64,000 nt of DNA from Phycisphaerales bacterium (GTDB taxonomy: Bacteria; Planctomycetota; Phycisphaerae; Phycisphaerales; UBA1924): assembly GCA_019744815.1 (NCBI GenBank), contig JAIEUA010000012.1, forward strand, positions 62,001 through 126,000. Direction: 5' to 3'. The translations under genes were made by a program, and so were the position numbers. Under the pieces are notes generated by a model. The model was not told the DNA's origin. It made no database searches and saw only the letters and a list, made by a program, of their open reading frames with translations. Every line of letters begins with the position of its first letter. Within the stretch, counting starts at the first letter, position 1. Shown piece by piece: positions 19,458-29,027 of this stretch.

Positions 19458-20638
19458 CGCGCCGCTGGTTGTTGCTCGCGTCTTCGGGCGTTCTGGCGAT
19501 GGGCATGGTCGCCGGGGCCGAAGACTCGACGGCGGTCCTGCGCAACGGATCGCGTGTCAGCGTCACGGAGGTTTCGAAGTCAGGGGTGCTCTCGTCCAGC
19601 CAAGCGACGGGGGCACGTCGGCTGTCGCTCGGATCGGTGCGGGGCGTAGAGGGGCCCTTGGCCGGAGAGTTCCGCGAGCATCACGAGCTCGCGACGAATC
19701 TGTGGCGTGCCGGGGCGCGTCTTGATCGGGGCGATGCGCCGGGCGCCGAGCCGTTGTATGAATCGCTCTGGGTGCAGACCCAGGGCGTGCGTGGTCCCAC
19801 GCGGGCCGAGGTTGCCGCGGGCTTGCTCGCGTGCCGCGTGAGGCGCGGCGCGATCGCGGGAGCGGTGGAAGCGTGGGCGGCGTGGCTCGCGGAGTCCGGC
19901 TCACTGGACAACGCCGACGCGGAGCGCTGCCGTGCGAGGCTCGCGGTTGGGGACGGAATGGACTCGAGCGCTCAGTGGTTGGTGGGCGTGCCGCCGCTCT
20001 ATGTGGACGGGCCCGCGGTGCGGGCGTTCGCCTCGGGCGAGCTCCGTCCGGGTGAGAGCTCGGGCGCGGACGTGCTCACGATCTACCGCTTGGCGGCCAA
20101 GCGGGACACAGCCGCGAACAGGGTCGACCCGGCGGTCTACGAGAACACCAAAGGTTGGAACAACATCGCAGGTGAGATGGTTCTTGCAGAGAGCAACGAT
20201 CGCGCGGTGCGTGAGCGGGCTCGCAAACGACTCAAGGAGCGAGCGGGATCCGACGCCCCGGCGTGGCAGGTGCAGTGGGCTCGGCTGGGAATGGGTCGGT
20301 CTCTGCGTCTTGAAACCGAGCCTTCCCAGCGGACCGACGCGGTGGTGGAGCTGCTCTGGGTCGCCACCCGCGAGGGCGTGCCGGACCATGTGCTTGCTCA
20401 GGCGCTCACCGCGGCTGCCGAGACTCTCGCCGATCTGGACGACCGAGCGGGTGCGTCGCGTGTGGTCGCGGACCTCGAGTCGCGGCTGCCCGATCACCCG
20501 ATGATCTCCTCACCCCGTCTGGCGAGGCTTCGGGCCGCCTTGGGGATGGTGAGCCCGCAGCGGCCCGCCGGCCCGCCCGTCTCTCCCCCGACCAAAGACT
20601 CCTCTGATTCAACAAACACGAAGGAAGCACCCAAGTGA
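19454..20638 (+). CDS. Exported helical-repeat protein of the ExbB/ExbD operon
   Basis: I do not recognise the family. The 394-residue product begins with a signal peptide (RRWLLLASSGVLAMGMVAGA). Residues DSTAVLRNGSRVSVTEV look like a short beta-rich segment seen in other planctomycete proteins; the rest is mostly alpha-helical with TPR-like spacing (HELATNLWRAGARLDRGDAP, AEVAAGLLACRVRRGAIAGA) and a proline/serine tail. It is translationally coupled to the VWA gene and its stop overlaps the ATG of the ExbB-like gene, so it probably works with the same periplasmic machine. Confidence 0.75.
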   Translation: MTRRWLLLASSGVLAMGMVAGAEDSTAVLRNGSRVSVTEVSKSGVLSSSQATGARRLSLGSVRGVEGPLAGEFREHHELATNLWRAGARLDRGDAPGAEPLYESLWVQTQGVRGPTRAEVAAGLLACRVRRGAIAGAVEAWAAWLAESGSLDNADAERCRARLAVGDGMDSSAQWLVGVPPLYVDGPAVRAFASGELRPGESSGADVLTIYRLAAKRDTAANRVDPAVYENTKGWNNIAGEMVLAESNDRAVRERARKRLKERAGSDAPAWQVQWARLGMGRSLRLETEPSQRTDAVVELLWVATREGVPDHVLAQALTAAAETLADLDDRAGASRVVADLESRLPDHPMISSPRLARLRAALGMVSPQRPAGPPVSPPTKDSSDSTNTKEAPK

Positions 20639-21348
20639 TGGACTCGATGGAACGTCTTCTTGCGGCGACGCCCCCCGCCTCGGTGCAGAGATCGCTCCTG
20701 GACTACCTCCAGGCTGGCGGTCCGATCGGGTATCTCCTGATTGGGCTCTCGTTTCTGGCGGTCGGGTTGCTGGTGGCCCACTTCCTGAAGGTGCGTCCGC
20801 AGGCCCTTGCGCCGGTGGATGTGGTCGCGGAGTTGGAGGCGTATCTCGCCAAGGGCGACACCGCCGGGGCGATCGCGTACTGCAAACAAGAGGACCACCG
20901 CTGCTTCATCACCAACACCTTTGGCGCCGCACTGACACGCTGCTCCCGGAGCACCTTTGGACTGCTTGAGCTGAGGACCGCGCTTGAAGAAGCGGGCGCG
21001 AAGGAGTTGGACCGGCTCATCCGCACGACCGACGGCATCGCGATCATCGCGGCGATCGGACCGATGATGGGTCTGCTCGGCACCACGATCGGCATGATCG
21101 GAGCCTTCGCTTCGATCGGAACGCTGGAGGGAGCCGCCCGGTCGAACGAGCTGTCGAACTTCATGTCCCTCGCGCTTGTGACCACCGCTCAGGGCTTGAT
21201 CGTCGCGATCCCGTGCACCGTGCTGTACACCATCCTCCGGCGTCGAGTGGAGCGTCTGGCGATGGACGTGGGCGAAACGGTGGAGGAACTGGCCGCGGTG
21301 TTGAGCGGCGGGGGAGCGAGGGCGGGCGCCCCGAGCCAGGCGACATGA
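20638..21348 (+). CDS. MotA/TolQ/ExbB proton-channel family protein
   Basis: Cytoplasmic-membrane stator subunit that would use the proton gradient with its ExbD/TolR partners. It has three hydrophobic segments: GYLLIGLSFLAVGLLVAHFL, IAIIAAIGPMMGLLGTTIGM with the conserved GLLGTTIGMI block, and TTAQGLIVAIPCTVLYTILR. The large cytoplasmic loop between the first two holds FGAALTRCSRSTFGLLELR. An AAGGAAG ribosome-binding site precedes ATG 20638, which overlaps the preceding stop. Length of 236 residues is typical. Two ExbD-like genes follow directly. Confidence 0.93.
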   Translation: MDSMERLLAATPPASVQRSLLDYLQAGGPIGYLLIGLSFLAVGLLVAHFLKVRPQALAPVDVVAELEAYLAKGDTAGAIAYCKQEDHRCFITNTFGAALTRCSRSTFGLLELRTALEEAGAKELDRLIRTTDGIAIIAAIGPMMGLLGTTIGMIGAFASIGTLEGAARSNELSNFMSLALVTTAQGLIVAIPCTVLYTILRRRVERLAMDVGETVEELAAVLSGGGARAGAPSQAT

Positions 21349-21794
21349 AGTTCAACCGGCACCAACCCATGCCCGAGGCGGGATTCGACATCACCTCGAT
21401 GATCGACGTGGTGCTTTTGTTGACCATCTTCTTCATGATGTCTTCGCAGTTCTCCAAGGTCGTGCAGCGTTCGCTCGACTTGCCCAAGGAGGTCGGTGAC
21501 GCGGCGGACAAGCCCATCGACGCCGAGGTCGCGGTGGTGGTCGATCTGGAGAAGGACGGAAGACTGTCGGTGGGAGGGCGTGTGTACGAGCTGGATCGGC
21601 TGGCGGCCGTGGTCGCGGCCGATCATCAGAAGGTCGCGGCCACCGGGCAAGTCCTCGACGTGGTCATCCGCGCGGATCGGGCGACCGCCACGACCCATCT
21701 CTCGCGCCTGGTCTCGGCGCTGAGTGCCGAAGGCGTGACCGAGTGGCGGCTGGCGACCTCGGGGGAACGAGCCAGCAGCGGAGGCGAGAGATGA
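21345..21794 (+). CDS. ExbD/TolR family protein (first copy)
   Basis: A 149-residue protein with a short cytoplasmic N-terminus, one membrane helix (FDITSMIDVVLLLTIFFMM) bearing the conserved aspartate of SMIDVV, and a periplasmic domain containing VAVVVDLEKDGRLSVGGRVY and VVIRADRATATTHLSRLV. In this family the helix aspartate takes part in proton transfer through the TolQ/ExbB channel. ATG 21345 overlaps the previous stop as ATGA. Confidence 0.93.
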   Translation: MKFNRHQPMPEAGFDITSMIDVVLLLTIFFMMSSQFSKVVQRSLDLPKEVGDAADKPIDAEVAVVVDLEKDGRLSVGGRVYELDRLAAVVAADHQKVAATGQVLDVVIRADRATATTHLSRLVSALSAEGVTEWRLATSGERASSGGER

Positions 21795-22210
21795 ACTTTC
21801 GTCGCCGTGAGGTTCGAGCGATCGAGTCGATCCCGCGGTTGTCGCTGGTTGCGTTTATCGACATCGTGCTGTTCCTGCTGTTGTACTTGATGCTGGCGGG
21901 CACGCTCGCCCCGCCGGAGTCGCGATTGGCGGTCGGGCTGGAGCGTCCCTCGCCGGCGACCGGGAAAGCACCGCCTTTGTCGCCGATCAAGCTTCGCGTG
22001 GACCGTTCGGGCGAGCGGCTGTCGTACCACATCGGCCAGCGAGAGGTGGAAGGGCGTGAAGCGGTGGTGGTCGCGCTCACTCAGGTGCCGAAAGACGGCG
22101 GTGTCATTGTGACCGGTGGCGAGGGCACGATTGTCGCGGATATCGCGGCGTCGATGCAAGCGGCGAAGGATGCGGGATTCACCAGAGTGAGCTATGCCCC
22201 AGGAAAGTAA
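21791..22210 (+). CDS. ExbD/TolR family protein (second copy)
   Basis: A 139-residue second ExbD-like protein. Its helix reads LSLVAFIDIVLFLLLYLML and keeps the key aspartate in FIDIVL; the periplasmic part has PIKLRVDRSGERLSYHI and GGVIVTGGEGTIVADIAAS. Two different ExbD-type subunits next to one ExbB-type gene suggest a mixed stator. It overlaps both neighbours (ATGA at 21791; 17 bases with the next gene). Confidence 0.9.
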   Translation: MNFRRREVRAIESIPRLSLVAFIDIVLFLLLYLMLAGTLAPPESRLAVGLERPSPATGKAPPLSPIKLRVDRSGERLSYHIGQREVEGREAVVVALTQVPKDGGVIVTGGEGTIVADIAASMQAAKDAGFTRVSYAPGK

Positions 22211-24878
22211 AGCGACATTCCTGGGCGTCTGTCTCGCCGCGGCATGGCTCGCCGGGGTGGCGTTGCCGCATCGGGTTGGTGCCGCGCCGCTCGACGATCG
22301 CCTGGACACGTATCTGGTTCAGAACGACCTGCTTTCGCTGCGGGCCGCCACGTTGGAGAAGACGCTCGTTGGCGTGTCTCTGGCCGAGCGCGGGAAGGTC
22401 TTGGTCGAGCTGGCGACGACGTACGAGAAGCTGCTGAAGGTTCTGCCGCCGGGCAAGCAGGCGGTGGTGCGGGAGCGCTGCCGGGTTCTTCTCCGAGAGA
22501 ATCCGAGGCCCGAGCTTGATGTGATCCGCGTCGATCTGTTGAAGTCGGAGTACCTGGAGGCCGAATCGCTGGCCGAGCGGGCACGACTCCGGACGATGGC
22601 GGAGACCGATGCCGCCGAGGCGGTCGGGAATCTGAAGCGGCTGGCCGTCGAGTTCGGGGAGATCGCGCAGCAGTCCAGCGTGAGGGTTCGGCAGCTGGAG
22701 AGCCAGGAGCAATCACGCGGCGACGCGACGTTCGCCGAGGCCGAGGACATCCGATCACAGCTCGCCGACGCCCGCCGAATCCGGTCTCTCGCACGGTACT
22801 ACGCGGGCTGGAGTTCCTGCTACACAGCGCAGTTGCTGAAGGACCGCGGGTACGCCAATGAGGCGATGATCCAGTTCGGGGCGCTTCTGAATGCGCCGGA
22901 GAGGCGGGTGCCGACGCTGGACCGCTTGCCGCGTTCTTTGCTGGTGCACGAGCACATCGCGCGGGCGGCGTTGGGAGTGGCGGTGTGCTTTGCGATCGCG
23001 GGGAACGACAGCGAGGCCATGCGCTGGCTCGACGAGCTTGCCACGGTTGACGGTGTACACAAGTCGGTCGCGGATCAGGTGCTGAGTCGTCGGATCAACG
23101 TGCTCGCCGGCGGGTCCCGATGGAACGAGCTTTCAACCTGGGTCGCGAGGGCGCGGGCCCCTCAGGGGAAGGTGGCCTCGGCATTGGAACCCGCGGATGC
23201 GCTGCAGCTCGCGGTTGCCACTCTGGAGGGCGCCGACGGGGCGGAGAAGGACGGTGCCGCGACGCGACTGGAGTTGACGCGGCTCGCGTTGGGCGATCTG
23301 ATCTCCCGCGGACAGACCGCTGCGGTCGTGGCTCTGGCTCGACGCTTCGGAACCGGGGTTCTGGCGTCCAATGGGTTCGTGGCGCAGTATGTCCGCGCGC
23401 TGCAGGTCTACGACGGGGCTCGGGCCCGGCACGGCGGCTCCTCCACCGATCCGACCACCGACGCGTCGGCTCGGTTGGCGTATCGCGAGGCCGCGGAGTT
23501 GTTCCTGGCGGCCAGCCGCGCAACGGACGCTCCCCGCTTCTCGACCGACGCGGTCGGTGCGGGGCAGAGCGCGGCACTGTCGATGTACTACGCGGGCGAT
23601 CTCCTCAAGGCGGCGGATCAGTTCGAGTCTGTGGCCAAGGCATTGCCCTTGCCCTCACGCCAACCGTTGCTGTGGTCGGCGCTGGTCTCGTTGGATCGGG
23701 CCGTGGAGACGAAGGTCGCCGGAGCGAGAGACCGTCGTGACGAGCTCGCCGCGGTGTTCATCGCATCGTTCCCGAACAGCGAGCAGGCGGCCAAATTGCT
23801 TCTGCGTCGTGCGGGCTCGGGCCGGGTGCCTGACGCTCAGGTGGTCTCCACACTGCTGGCGGTGCCGAGCGATTCGTCGATCCGGCACGAGGCGAGGGTT
23901 CTCGCGGCTTCGATTCTCTTCAAGTTGGCACGCAGCTCCCCCGCGGGGAAGGCCGACGAGTCGATCGAGCAGTTCCTCCGGCTCGCCGACGAGGTCTATC
24001 CGGTGGAACGCGACATCGCGGTTGCCGCTTCGGGCGAGCGACGCCAGGTCTTGGCGGAACGGGCGCTGCGTTTGCTGCGTCAGCAGATGGAGCTTTCGCT
24101 GCTGCTCTCGGCGCCCGATGCCGCAAGGGCCAGGCGCTTCCTCGTTGAGCTTCGGCGGCTGGCGGAGTTGTGCGACTATCCGCTGAACGCCGTGGACGAA
24201 GAGCTTCGCTATCGCGAGCTCCAGATGGCGATCGTCGACAAGGACTCCGGCGCGATCCAGTCGCTTGGAGCCACCTTTGACAATGCCACCTCGGCGTTCG
24301 CGGAGTCGGCACGCGAGCTCGTGCTGAGGCATTGGATCGAACGTGCCCGGGCCGCGCCCGCGGACGTGACGATCGCGGAACAGGTGCTCCGGAGCGGCGG
24401 TCGCGTGGTCGAGTCACTGGATGCCAAGAGCGTGCAGAGCGCCCGAGCCAATGTGCTGCGCGAGGAAGTAGCATCGGCGGCTTGGGTGATCTTTCGTGCA
24501 TCGGGGAATCAAGAGGCCCGTGATATCGGGATCCGGATCGATAAAGGTGTGTTCGAGCGTGGCGGCCGATTTGTCTCAAGCCTTCGCCGTCTCGCGGAGA
24601 TGTCGGAATCTGCGGGCGACTCGGCCCTGGCTCTGGAGTGCTGGAGAACGCTCGCGGCGGGGTTGTCAGATTCGACGGCGGGATGGTTCGAGGCGAGCTA
24701 TCACGCAATCCGACTGACCATGGCGATCGATCGGACCAAGGCCGCCGACGCGATCAAGCTGCTGGAGCTGTCGCATCCCGGGCTGGGACCGGAGCCGTGG
24801 AGCGCCAAGCTGCGGGAACTCAAGGTCACGCTCTTCCCCGGTCCGACACCGGCGAAGCCCGCCGGGGGTGGGCCATGA
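22194..24878 (+). CDS. Large exported TPR-like protein of the ExbB/ExbD operon
   Basis: An 894-residue protein with a likely signal sequence (TFLGVCLAAAWLAGVAL, then ...RVGAAP). The rest is nearly all alpha-helix with repeat-like helices (AEAVGNLKRLAVEFGEIAQQ, HIARAALGVAVCFAIAGNDS, GQSAALSMYYAGDLLKAADQ), as in degenerate TPR solenoids. No catalytic motif was seen. The size and its place after the stator genes suggest a periplasmic scaffold, by analogy with TolB/YbgF partners of TolQR, but no homology to those is visible. Confidence 0.75.
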   Translation: MPQESKATFLGVCLAAAWLAGVALPHRVGAAPLDDRLDTYLVQNDLLSLRAATLEKTLVGVSLAERGKVLVELATTYEKLLKVLPPGKQAVVRERCRVLLRENPRPELDVIRVDLLKSEYLEAESLAERARLRTMAETDAAEAVGNLKRLAVEFGEIAQQSSVRVRQLESQEQSRGDATFAEAEDIRSQLADARRIRSLARYYAGWSSCYTAQLLKDRGYANEAMIQFGALLNAPERRVPTLDRLPRSLLVHEHIARAALGVAVCFAIAGNDSEAMRWLDELATVDGVHKSVADQVLSRRINVLAGGSRWNELSTWVARARAPQGKVASALEPADALQLAVATLEGADGAEKDGAATRLELTRLALGDLISRGQTAAVVALARRFGTGVLASNGFVAQYVRALQVYDGARARHGGSSTDPTTDASARLAYREAAELFLAASRATDAPRFSTDAVGAGQSAALSMYYAGDLLKAADQFESVAKALPLPSRQPLLWSALVSLDRAVETKVAGARDRRDELAAVFIASFPNSEQAAKLLLRRAGSGRVPDAQVVSTLLAVPSDSSIRHEARVLAASILFKLARSSPAGKADESIEQFLRLADEVYPVERDIAVAASGERRQVLAERALRLLRQQMELSLLLSAPDAARARRFLVELRRLAELCDYPLNAVDEELRYRELQMAIVDKDSGAIQSLGATFDNATSAFAESARELVLRHWIERARAAPADVTIAEQVLRSGGRVVESLDAKSVQSARANVLREEVASAAWVIFRASGNQEARDIGIRIDKGVFERGGRFVSSLRRLAEMSESAGDSALALECWRTLAAGLSDSTAGWFEASYHAIRLTMAIDRTKAADAIKLLELSHPGLGPEPWSAKLRELKVTLFPGPTPAKPAGGGP

Positions 24879-27577
24879 CACCACACGCGTCGACGCCGCG
24901 GCGTGATCCGGTCTCGTTGGTGCTGGGACCCACGCCGCCGGGGCCATTCGGGCTGCTGGGGCTTGACACGGAGGATGTCGGCGTCACCCGGGTTCTCGCG
25001 GCGCTGCATGAGCGGTTGGCGCAGGTGAGCGCCAGCCCGCACGCCGCGACTCCCGCGGCGGAGGACGTCCGGCTCGCGCTGCACGCCGCGGCGGCCCAGT
25101 TGTGCGACCCGGCCGTGCGTCGGCTCTTGCTGGGGGCTTGGGCCTCAAACGGCGCTGAGCAGGCGAACGCGACGGAGGCTCTCCGGTCTTCGCTCGACGC
25201 GAGGCTCGCGATCGAGCGCGATCTGCACATCGCGGTGGGGCTCAGCGGAGGGTGGAACGCCGCGGCGATGCAACGACTCGCGCTGGCGTGCGGCTCGCGC
25301 GGCGTGGGCCTTCACGAGATCGCGGTGGTGCTCGAGGGCATCGGAGCTCGCCGAGCGGCACCAGCGACAGGCCTCTCACGGAACCCGGTTCATCCGGGAT
25401 CGCTGCGTCAAGACGACGGCGAGACGCCATCGTCGGGGTTGCCTCGTGACCTTCTGTTACTCCTCGGCATGGGCGTCGCGGCGGTCGTCTTGGTCGTGGT
25501 GGGCCTGGTGCTGTGGTCCGGTCCGCGTCGCGGATCGGCGCGGCCCGAGGATGTGATCGCCGCTCTCGAAACCGAGCCCCGACCCGCGGAGCGGTTGCGG
25601 CTCGAAGAATCGCCTCCGAAGGCGTCCGCGACGCCTTCTGATCTTGGGATTGACGACGCCCGAGGCTTCGTCCGTGAGTTCTCCGCCCTGGCCGCGATCC
25701 TGACGTCAGCCGACGAACAGGGCACCGACCCGGACGCGTTCGCCGCTCGATTCGATCGGGCGTATGGGTCGATGTGTGCCAGCTGGCACCTGCTGCGTCG
25801 CGACGAGATGACTGCCATTACGTCGTCCTTGATCGACCTGGCGTTCGCGGCGGTTCAACGCCAGCGAGAGTCCGAGGTGGTTCAGGTCATGGTCGCTGCG
25901 TTGGCTCAGCCGCCCAAGGACCGCCGGAGTGTCCGGATGTTGGTCGCGTCCGCCGCGTTCGCCTCGCGGCTTCTTCAGGAGCGTGAGCTCCCGCGGGGCG
26001 TGCTGGAACGCATCGAGGGCGCCCTGCGCGCGAGCGCGATCACACGGGAACTCGGACCGACATCTCGCTTTGATCTTGCGGCCGAGCAGATTGTGCTTCC
26101 CTTGGCGAGCGGCCTGGACCCGGGTTCCGAGCTGAGCGTGTGGAAGGGATTCATCGACGTTCGCGACGCCGCTCTCGGTGATCGGGTCCGGGCCAAGGAC
26201 GCATCCACGCTTGTCGCTCTGGACTCGGTGATGAGAAGCCGTGCCGACGACGCGGCGGCTTCTGAGGAGTCTGTGCTGTTTCTCGCGGGTTCGCTGTCTT
26301 GGACCAAGTCTCCGGAGCTTCGAGCGGCGATCACGGGCTGGTTCGCCGATGCTGCCATTCCCACTCCAAGGCTCGCGGCGCTGACCCGAGCGATGGTCAA
26401 GAGCTCCATCCGCGGGATCGATTCGACGATGACCCTGGCCACGACCGCGTCCGTCGAACGCCGCCAGGAGCTTCGGGGAGTCATCGAGGTCGCTCTCCGC
26501 GATGACTCGGGCGGTGTGGGTCTCGAAGCCGCGCGTGCGTGGGTCGCGGCGGCCGAGGGTGTGCTCGATCGATCAGCGACGAAGCCCGAAGTGGCGCTCG
26601 AACTGGCGGCGCAGTGCTCTGAGCTTGTCGCGGCCCGGCAGGCGCAGTTGGAGGGGTTCGGAGACCTTGCCGCGCGTCTGACCGAGTTGTCGGCGACCGC
26701 GAGCGCTCTTCCGGCGGGATCGCAGCGTCCTGCCCTGCCGACAGCTTCGCCCGGTTCAAAGGCGATTGAGTACGCCAGCCTGGGCGCGTCGCAGGCCGCT
26801 CGCACGGAGTTCTGGAAGAAGCGGCTTTCCGAGGGCGAGCCGAGCGACATGCTGTTGGCACGTCTTGCCATCGAAGAGGCCGCGCGAGGTTCGCCCGCGG
26901 GCGTGCGAGACGCCGCGCGGGACTTTGTGCGTGCGCGGGCGGGTGACGATGCGATCGTGATGGCGGCTCTGGACCTGACCTTCGCGATTCCCGAGACCCC
27001 GGAGAACGCGGAGTGGCTGAGCGCCATCGCGGGGCGGAAGCTCCTGTGGCGAGGGAAGGGCGCGACCCGGGAGGCGGTACACCGCGCGTTGCTGGAGGTC
27101 GCCGCGGCTCGGTTCGCGCAGCCCGCGAACGCCGCCGCCATCGATGCGGCGGCGGAGCGACTGGCTCGCTCCTGGATCGTTCGCAGTGGCGAAACGCCCG
27201 CAGAAGATGCCGTGTCGCCTGCCGATGCTCTGCGTCGGCTCGAGAAGCACCTGCTTGGGGTTGGCTCTGGGATCAACAGCGACCGGGTGACGTATGGAGA
27301 CATCCGACAGCGTCTGAACGCCCGCCTGAACCTGGCAACGGAACCTCTACAAGCAGCGGTGTGGAGGCAGGCGGCCTGCGTCGAGGTGATGGCGGCCGAC
27401 GCGATTCGGCGAAATCCTCCGATCGCGGGGGAGATCGATCAGGCGTTGCGGTCATGGGAGGAGAAACGTCGGCGTGCCGCGAATGCCTTCGAGCAGTTGC
27501 TCGAGGGCGAACGGGCCACGGTTCGGGTGTTGCTGATCGATGCTCGGTCTGCCATTGCCGCGGGAGGTGGAGCGTGA
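24875..27577 (+). CDS. Large single-pass membrane protein of the ExbB/ExbD operon
   Basis: A 900-residue protein I do not recognise. The first ~180 residues are cytoplasmic-looking and begin with a helical module (GPFGLLGLDTEDVGVTRVL, RLALHAAAAQLCDPAVRRLL) reminiscent of the start of J-like or saposin-like planctomycete modules. A membrane helix follows (LLLLLGMGVAAVVLVVVGLV, about residues 190-212), then about 690 helical residues outside the membrane. It is linked by ATGA to the preceding gene and GTGA to the next. It may connect a cytoplasmic signal to the periplasmic scaffold; that is inference. Confidence 0.72.
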   Translation: MTPHASTPRRDPVSLVLGPTPPGPFGLLGLDTEDVGVTRVLAALHERLAQVSASPHAATPAAEDVRLALHAAAAQLCDPAVRRLLLGAWASNGAEQANATEALRSSLDARLAIERDLHIAVGLSGGWNAAAMQRLALACGSRGVGLHEIAVVLEGIGARRAAPATGLSRNPVHPGSLRQDDGETPSSGLPRDLLLLLGMGVAAVVLVVVGLVLWSGPRRGSARPEDVIAALETEPRPAERLRLEESPPKASATPSDLGIDDARGFVREFSALAAILTSADEQGTDPDAFAARFDRAYGSMCASWHLLRRDEMTAITSSLIDLAFAAVQRQRESEVVQVMVAALAQPPKDRRSVRMLVASAAFASRLLQERELPRGVLERIEGALRASAITRELGPTSRFDLAAEQIVLPLASGLDPGSELSVWKGFIDVRDAALGDRVRAKDASTLVALDSVMRSRADDAAASEESVLFLAGSLSWTKSPELRAAITGWFADAAIPTPRLAALTRAMVKSSIRGIDSTMTLATTASVERRQELRGVIEVALRDDSGGVGLEAARAWVAAAEGVLDRSATKPEVALELAAQCSELVAARQAQLEGFGDLAARLTELSATASALPAGSQRPALPTASPGSKAIEYASLGASQAARTEFWKKRLSEGEPSDMLLARLAIEEAARGSPAGVRDAARDFVRARAGDDAIVMAALDLTFAIPETPENAEWLSAIAGRKLLWRGKGATREAVHRALLEVAAARFAQPANAAAIDAAAERLARSWIVRSGETPAEDAVSPADALRRLEKHLLGVGSGINSDRVTYGDIRQRLNARLNLATEPLQAAVWRQAACVEVMAADAIRRNPPIAGEIDQALRSWEEKRRRAANAFEQLLEGERATVRVLLIDARSAIAAGGGA

Positions 27578-28536
27578 TCCAGTATCAACGCGTGCTCGGC
27601 GTGGCGTTCGGGGTGCTGGTTGCATGCGCAGTGGCGACCGGTGCGGACCTTTCGGGTGACGACAAGCCCAAGGAAGGGGCTCGTGTGCAGACCTCGAGCG
27701 CGGGAGCACCGCCGACGGATCAGACGCCGCCCGGCCCGTTCACACCGGGCGAGATCGAGGCTGCATCCCGGCTTTCGGCAGATGCTCCGGAGCGGTATCT
27801 GGAACTCGGCGAGGACATCCTCGATCGGCCGGACGCGCCGGAGCGGGTCGAGATGGCCCGGCAGCTCTTCGTGCGGGCGGTCGAGTACGGACGCCGCAAA
27901 TCCGGATCCCAGCGAGCCGCGGCCTCGGCGGCCATCGCGCTGGCATCGATGAGCGCGCAGCCTTCGCAACGCCAATGGCTTCGCGCTATCGCGGCGATAC
28001 TGCACCCCGACTATCCCGCGGCGACACGAACCGAACGGGCGGACGGCGCCGCCGCCGCGCGAGCCGCGGAGGTTCTGACTCGGCTTCGCGCGGGCGAGGG
28101 GCCGCGTCCCCGGGAGTTGCTGGCCGATCCCGCGGTTCGCGCGGTTCTGGCGAGGAGCGAGCCATCGCTTTCGGCCGAGGGGACGATTGCGATTTCCGAT
28201 CTCGATGCCGCCGCCAAGAAGCAGCCATGCCCGGCGTGCTCCGGACGATTCCTTGTGACGCCTCAAGGGCCGAGGGTGACGACGTTGTGTCCGACGTGCA
28301 AGGGCCGATCGTTTCTTGCCTTCGGTGATCGAGATCTCGCGGTGCAGCTGCGGTTGCAACTGAAGCTGCTGGGCGAGGCGGAGGAACAGTGGGGGAGTCA
28401 GAGTGAGACCGCAATCGCGCCCGCGCGGGATCCCAATCCCGCGGAGGTCGCGATTGTGTACGGCGTGGACCCCAAGCTGACAACCTGGCGGGACGGACGC
28501 TGGCGGGCAGGGGCTGACGAACCTGCGGCCAAGTGA
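27574..28536 (+). CDS. Exported protein with a double-CxxC zinc-ribbon-like motif (last gene of the operon)
   Basis: The 320-residue product starts at GTG 27574 with a GGAGG ribosome-binding site and an overlap with the previous stop. It has a signal peptide (VLGVAFGVLVACAVATGA), a helical centre, and near the C-terminus the pair CPACSGRFLV and CPTCKGRSFL, a DnaJ-like or zinc-ribbon arrangement with glycine-rich knuckles. Such sites bind zinc or serve as disulfide partners. No known family assigned. It closes the run of overlapping genes begun at 18456. Confidence 0.75.
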   Translation: MIQYQRVLGVAFGVLVACAVATGADLSGDDKPKEGARVQTSSAGAPPTDQTPPGPFTPGEIEAASRLSADAPERYLELGEDILDRPDAPERVEMARQLFVRAVEYGRRKSGSQRAAASAAIALASMSAQPSQRQWLRAIAAILHPDYPAATRTERADGAAAARAAEVLTRLRAGEGPRPRELLADPAVRAVLARSEPSLSAEGTIAISDLDAAAKKQPCPACSGRFLVTPQGPRVTTLCPTCKGRSFLAFGDRDLAVQLRLQLKLLGEAEEQWGSQSETAIAPARDPNPAEVAIVYGVDPKLTTWRDGRWRAGADEPAAK

Positions 28537-28591
28537 GCTCCGCCTACACTCGCTCCCGCTCGAAGTTCGGGCGATTTGTAGGGAGCGACAG

Positions 28592-28975
28592 ATGTCCGAC
28601 GCCGCACCGGTTGTTGCCAAGCCCACGATCACCTTCGACGAGTTCGCCAAGGTCGACCTGCGCGTCGCCCGGATCGTCAAGGCCGAGCTGCACCCCTCGG
28701 CGGACCGTCTGTTCAAGCTGCAGCTAGACGACGGCAGCGGCGTTCCCCGTCAGATCTGTGCCGGCATCCGGGGTTACTACACGCCCGAGGAGCTCGTCGG
28801 TCAGTCGATCATCATCGTGGCCAACCTGGCGCCGCGGGTGATCCGCGGCGAGGAATCTCGCGGCATGCTGCTCGCGGCGAGCGACGCGCCGAAGGACCCG
28901 GCCGCGGCGACCGAGCGCAAGGTTGTGATCCTGATGCCCAAGAGCGATATCGCTCCGGGCTCGATCGTTTCCTGA
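28592..28975 (+). CDS. tRNA-binding domain protein (MetRS C-terminal / CsaA-like)
   Basis: A 127-residue OB-fold protein with FAKVDLRVARIVKAELHP, ADRLFKLQLDDG, RQICAGIRGYYTPEELVG and NLAPRVIRGEESRGMLLAA, the tRNA_bind (EMAP II-like) pattern found as the C-terminal dimer domain of methionyl-tRNA synthetase or as stand-alone CsaA/Trbp111. It binds tRNA without sequence specificity. Here it is free-standing, as in organisms whose MetRS lacks the domain or where it acts as a chaperone. Confidence 0.9.
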   Translation: MSDAAPVVAKPTITFDEFAKVDLRVARIVKAELHPSADRLFKLQLDDGSGVPRQICAGIRGYYTPEELVGQSIIIVANLAPRVIRGEESRGMLLAASDAPKDPAAATERKVVILMPKSDIAPGSIVS

Positions 28976-29027
28976 TCAAGAAGAAGTTGTCTTACTTGGC
29001 CACGCTGGGGCGTCTCAGCGGGGCGGA

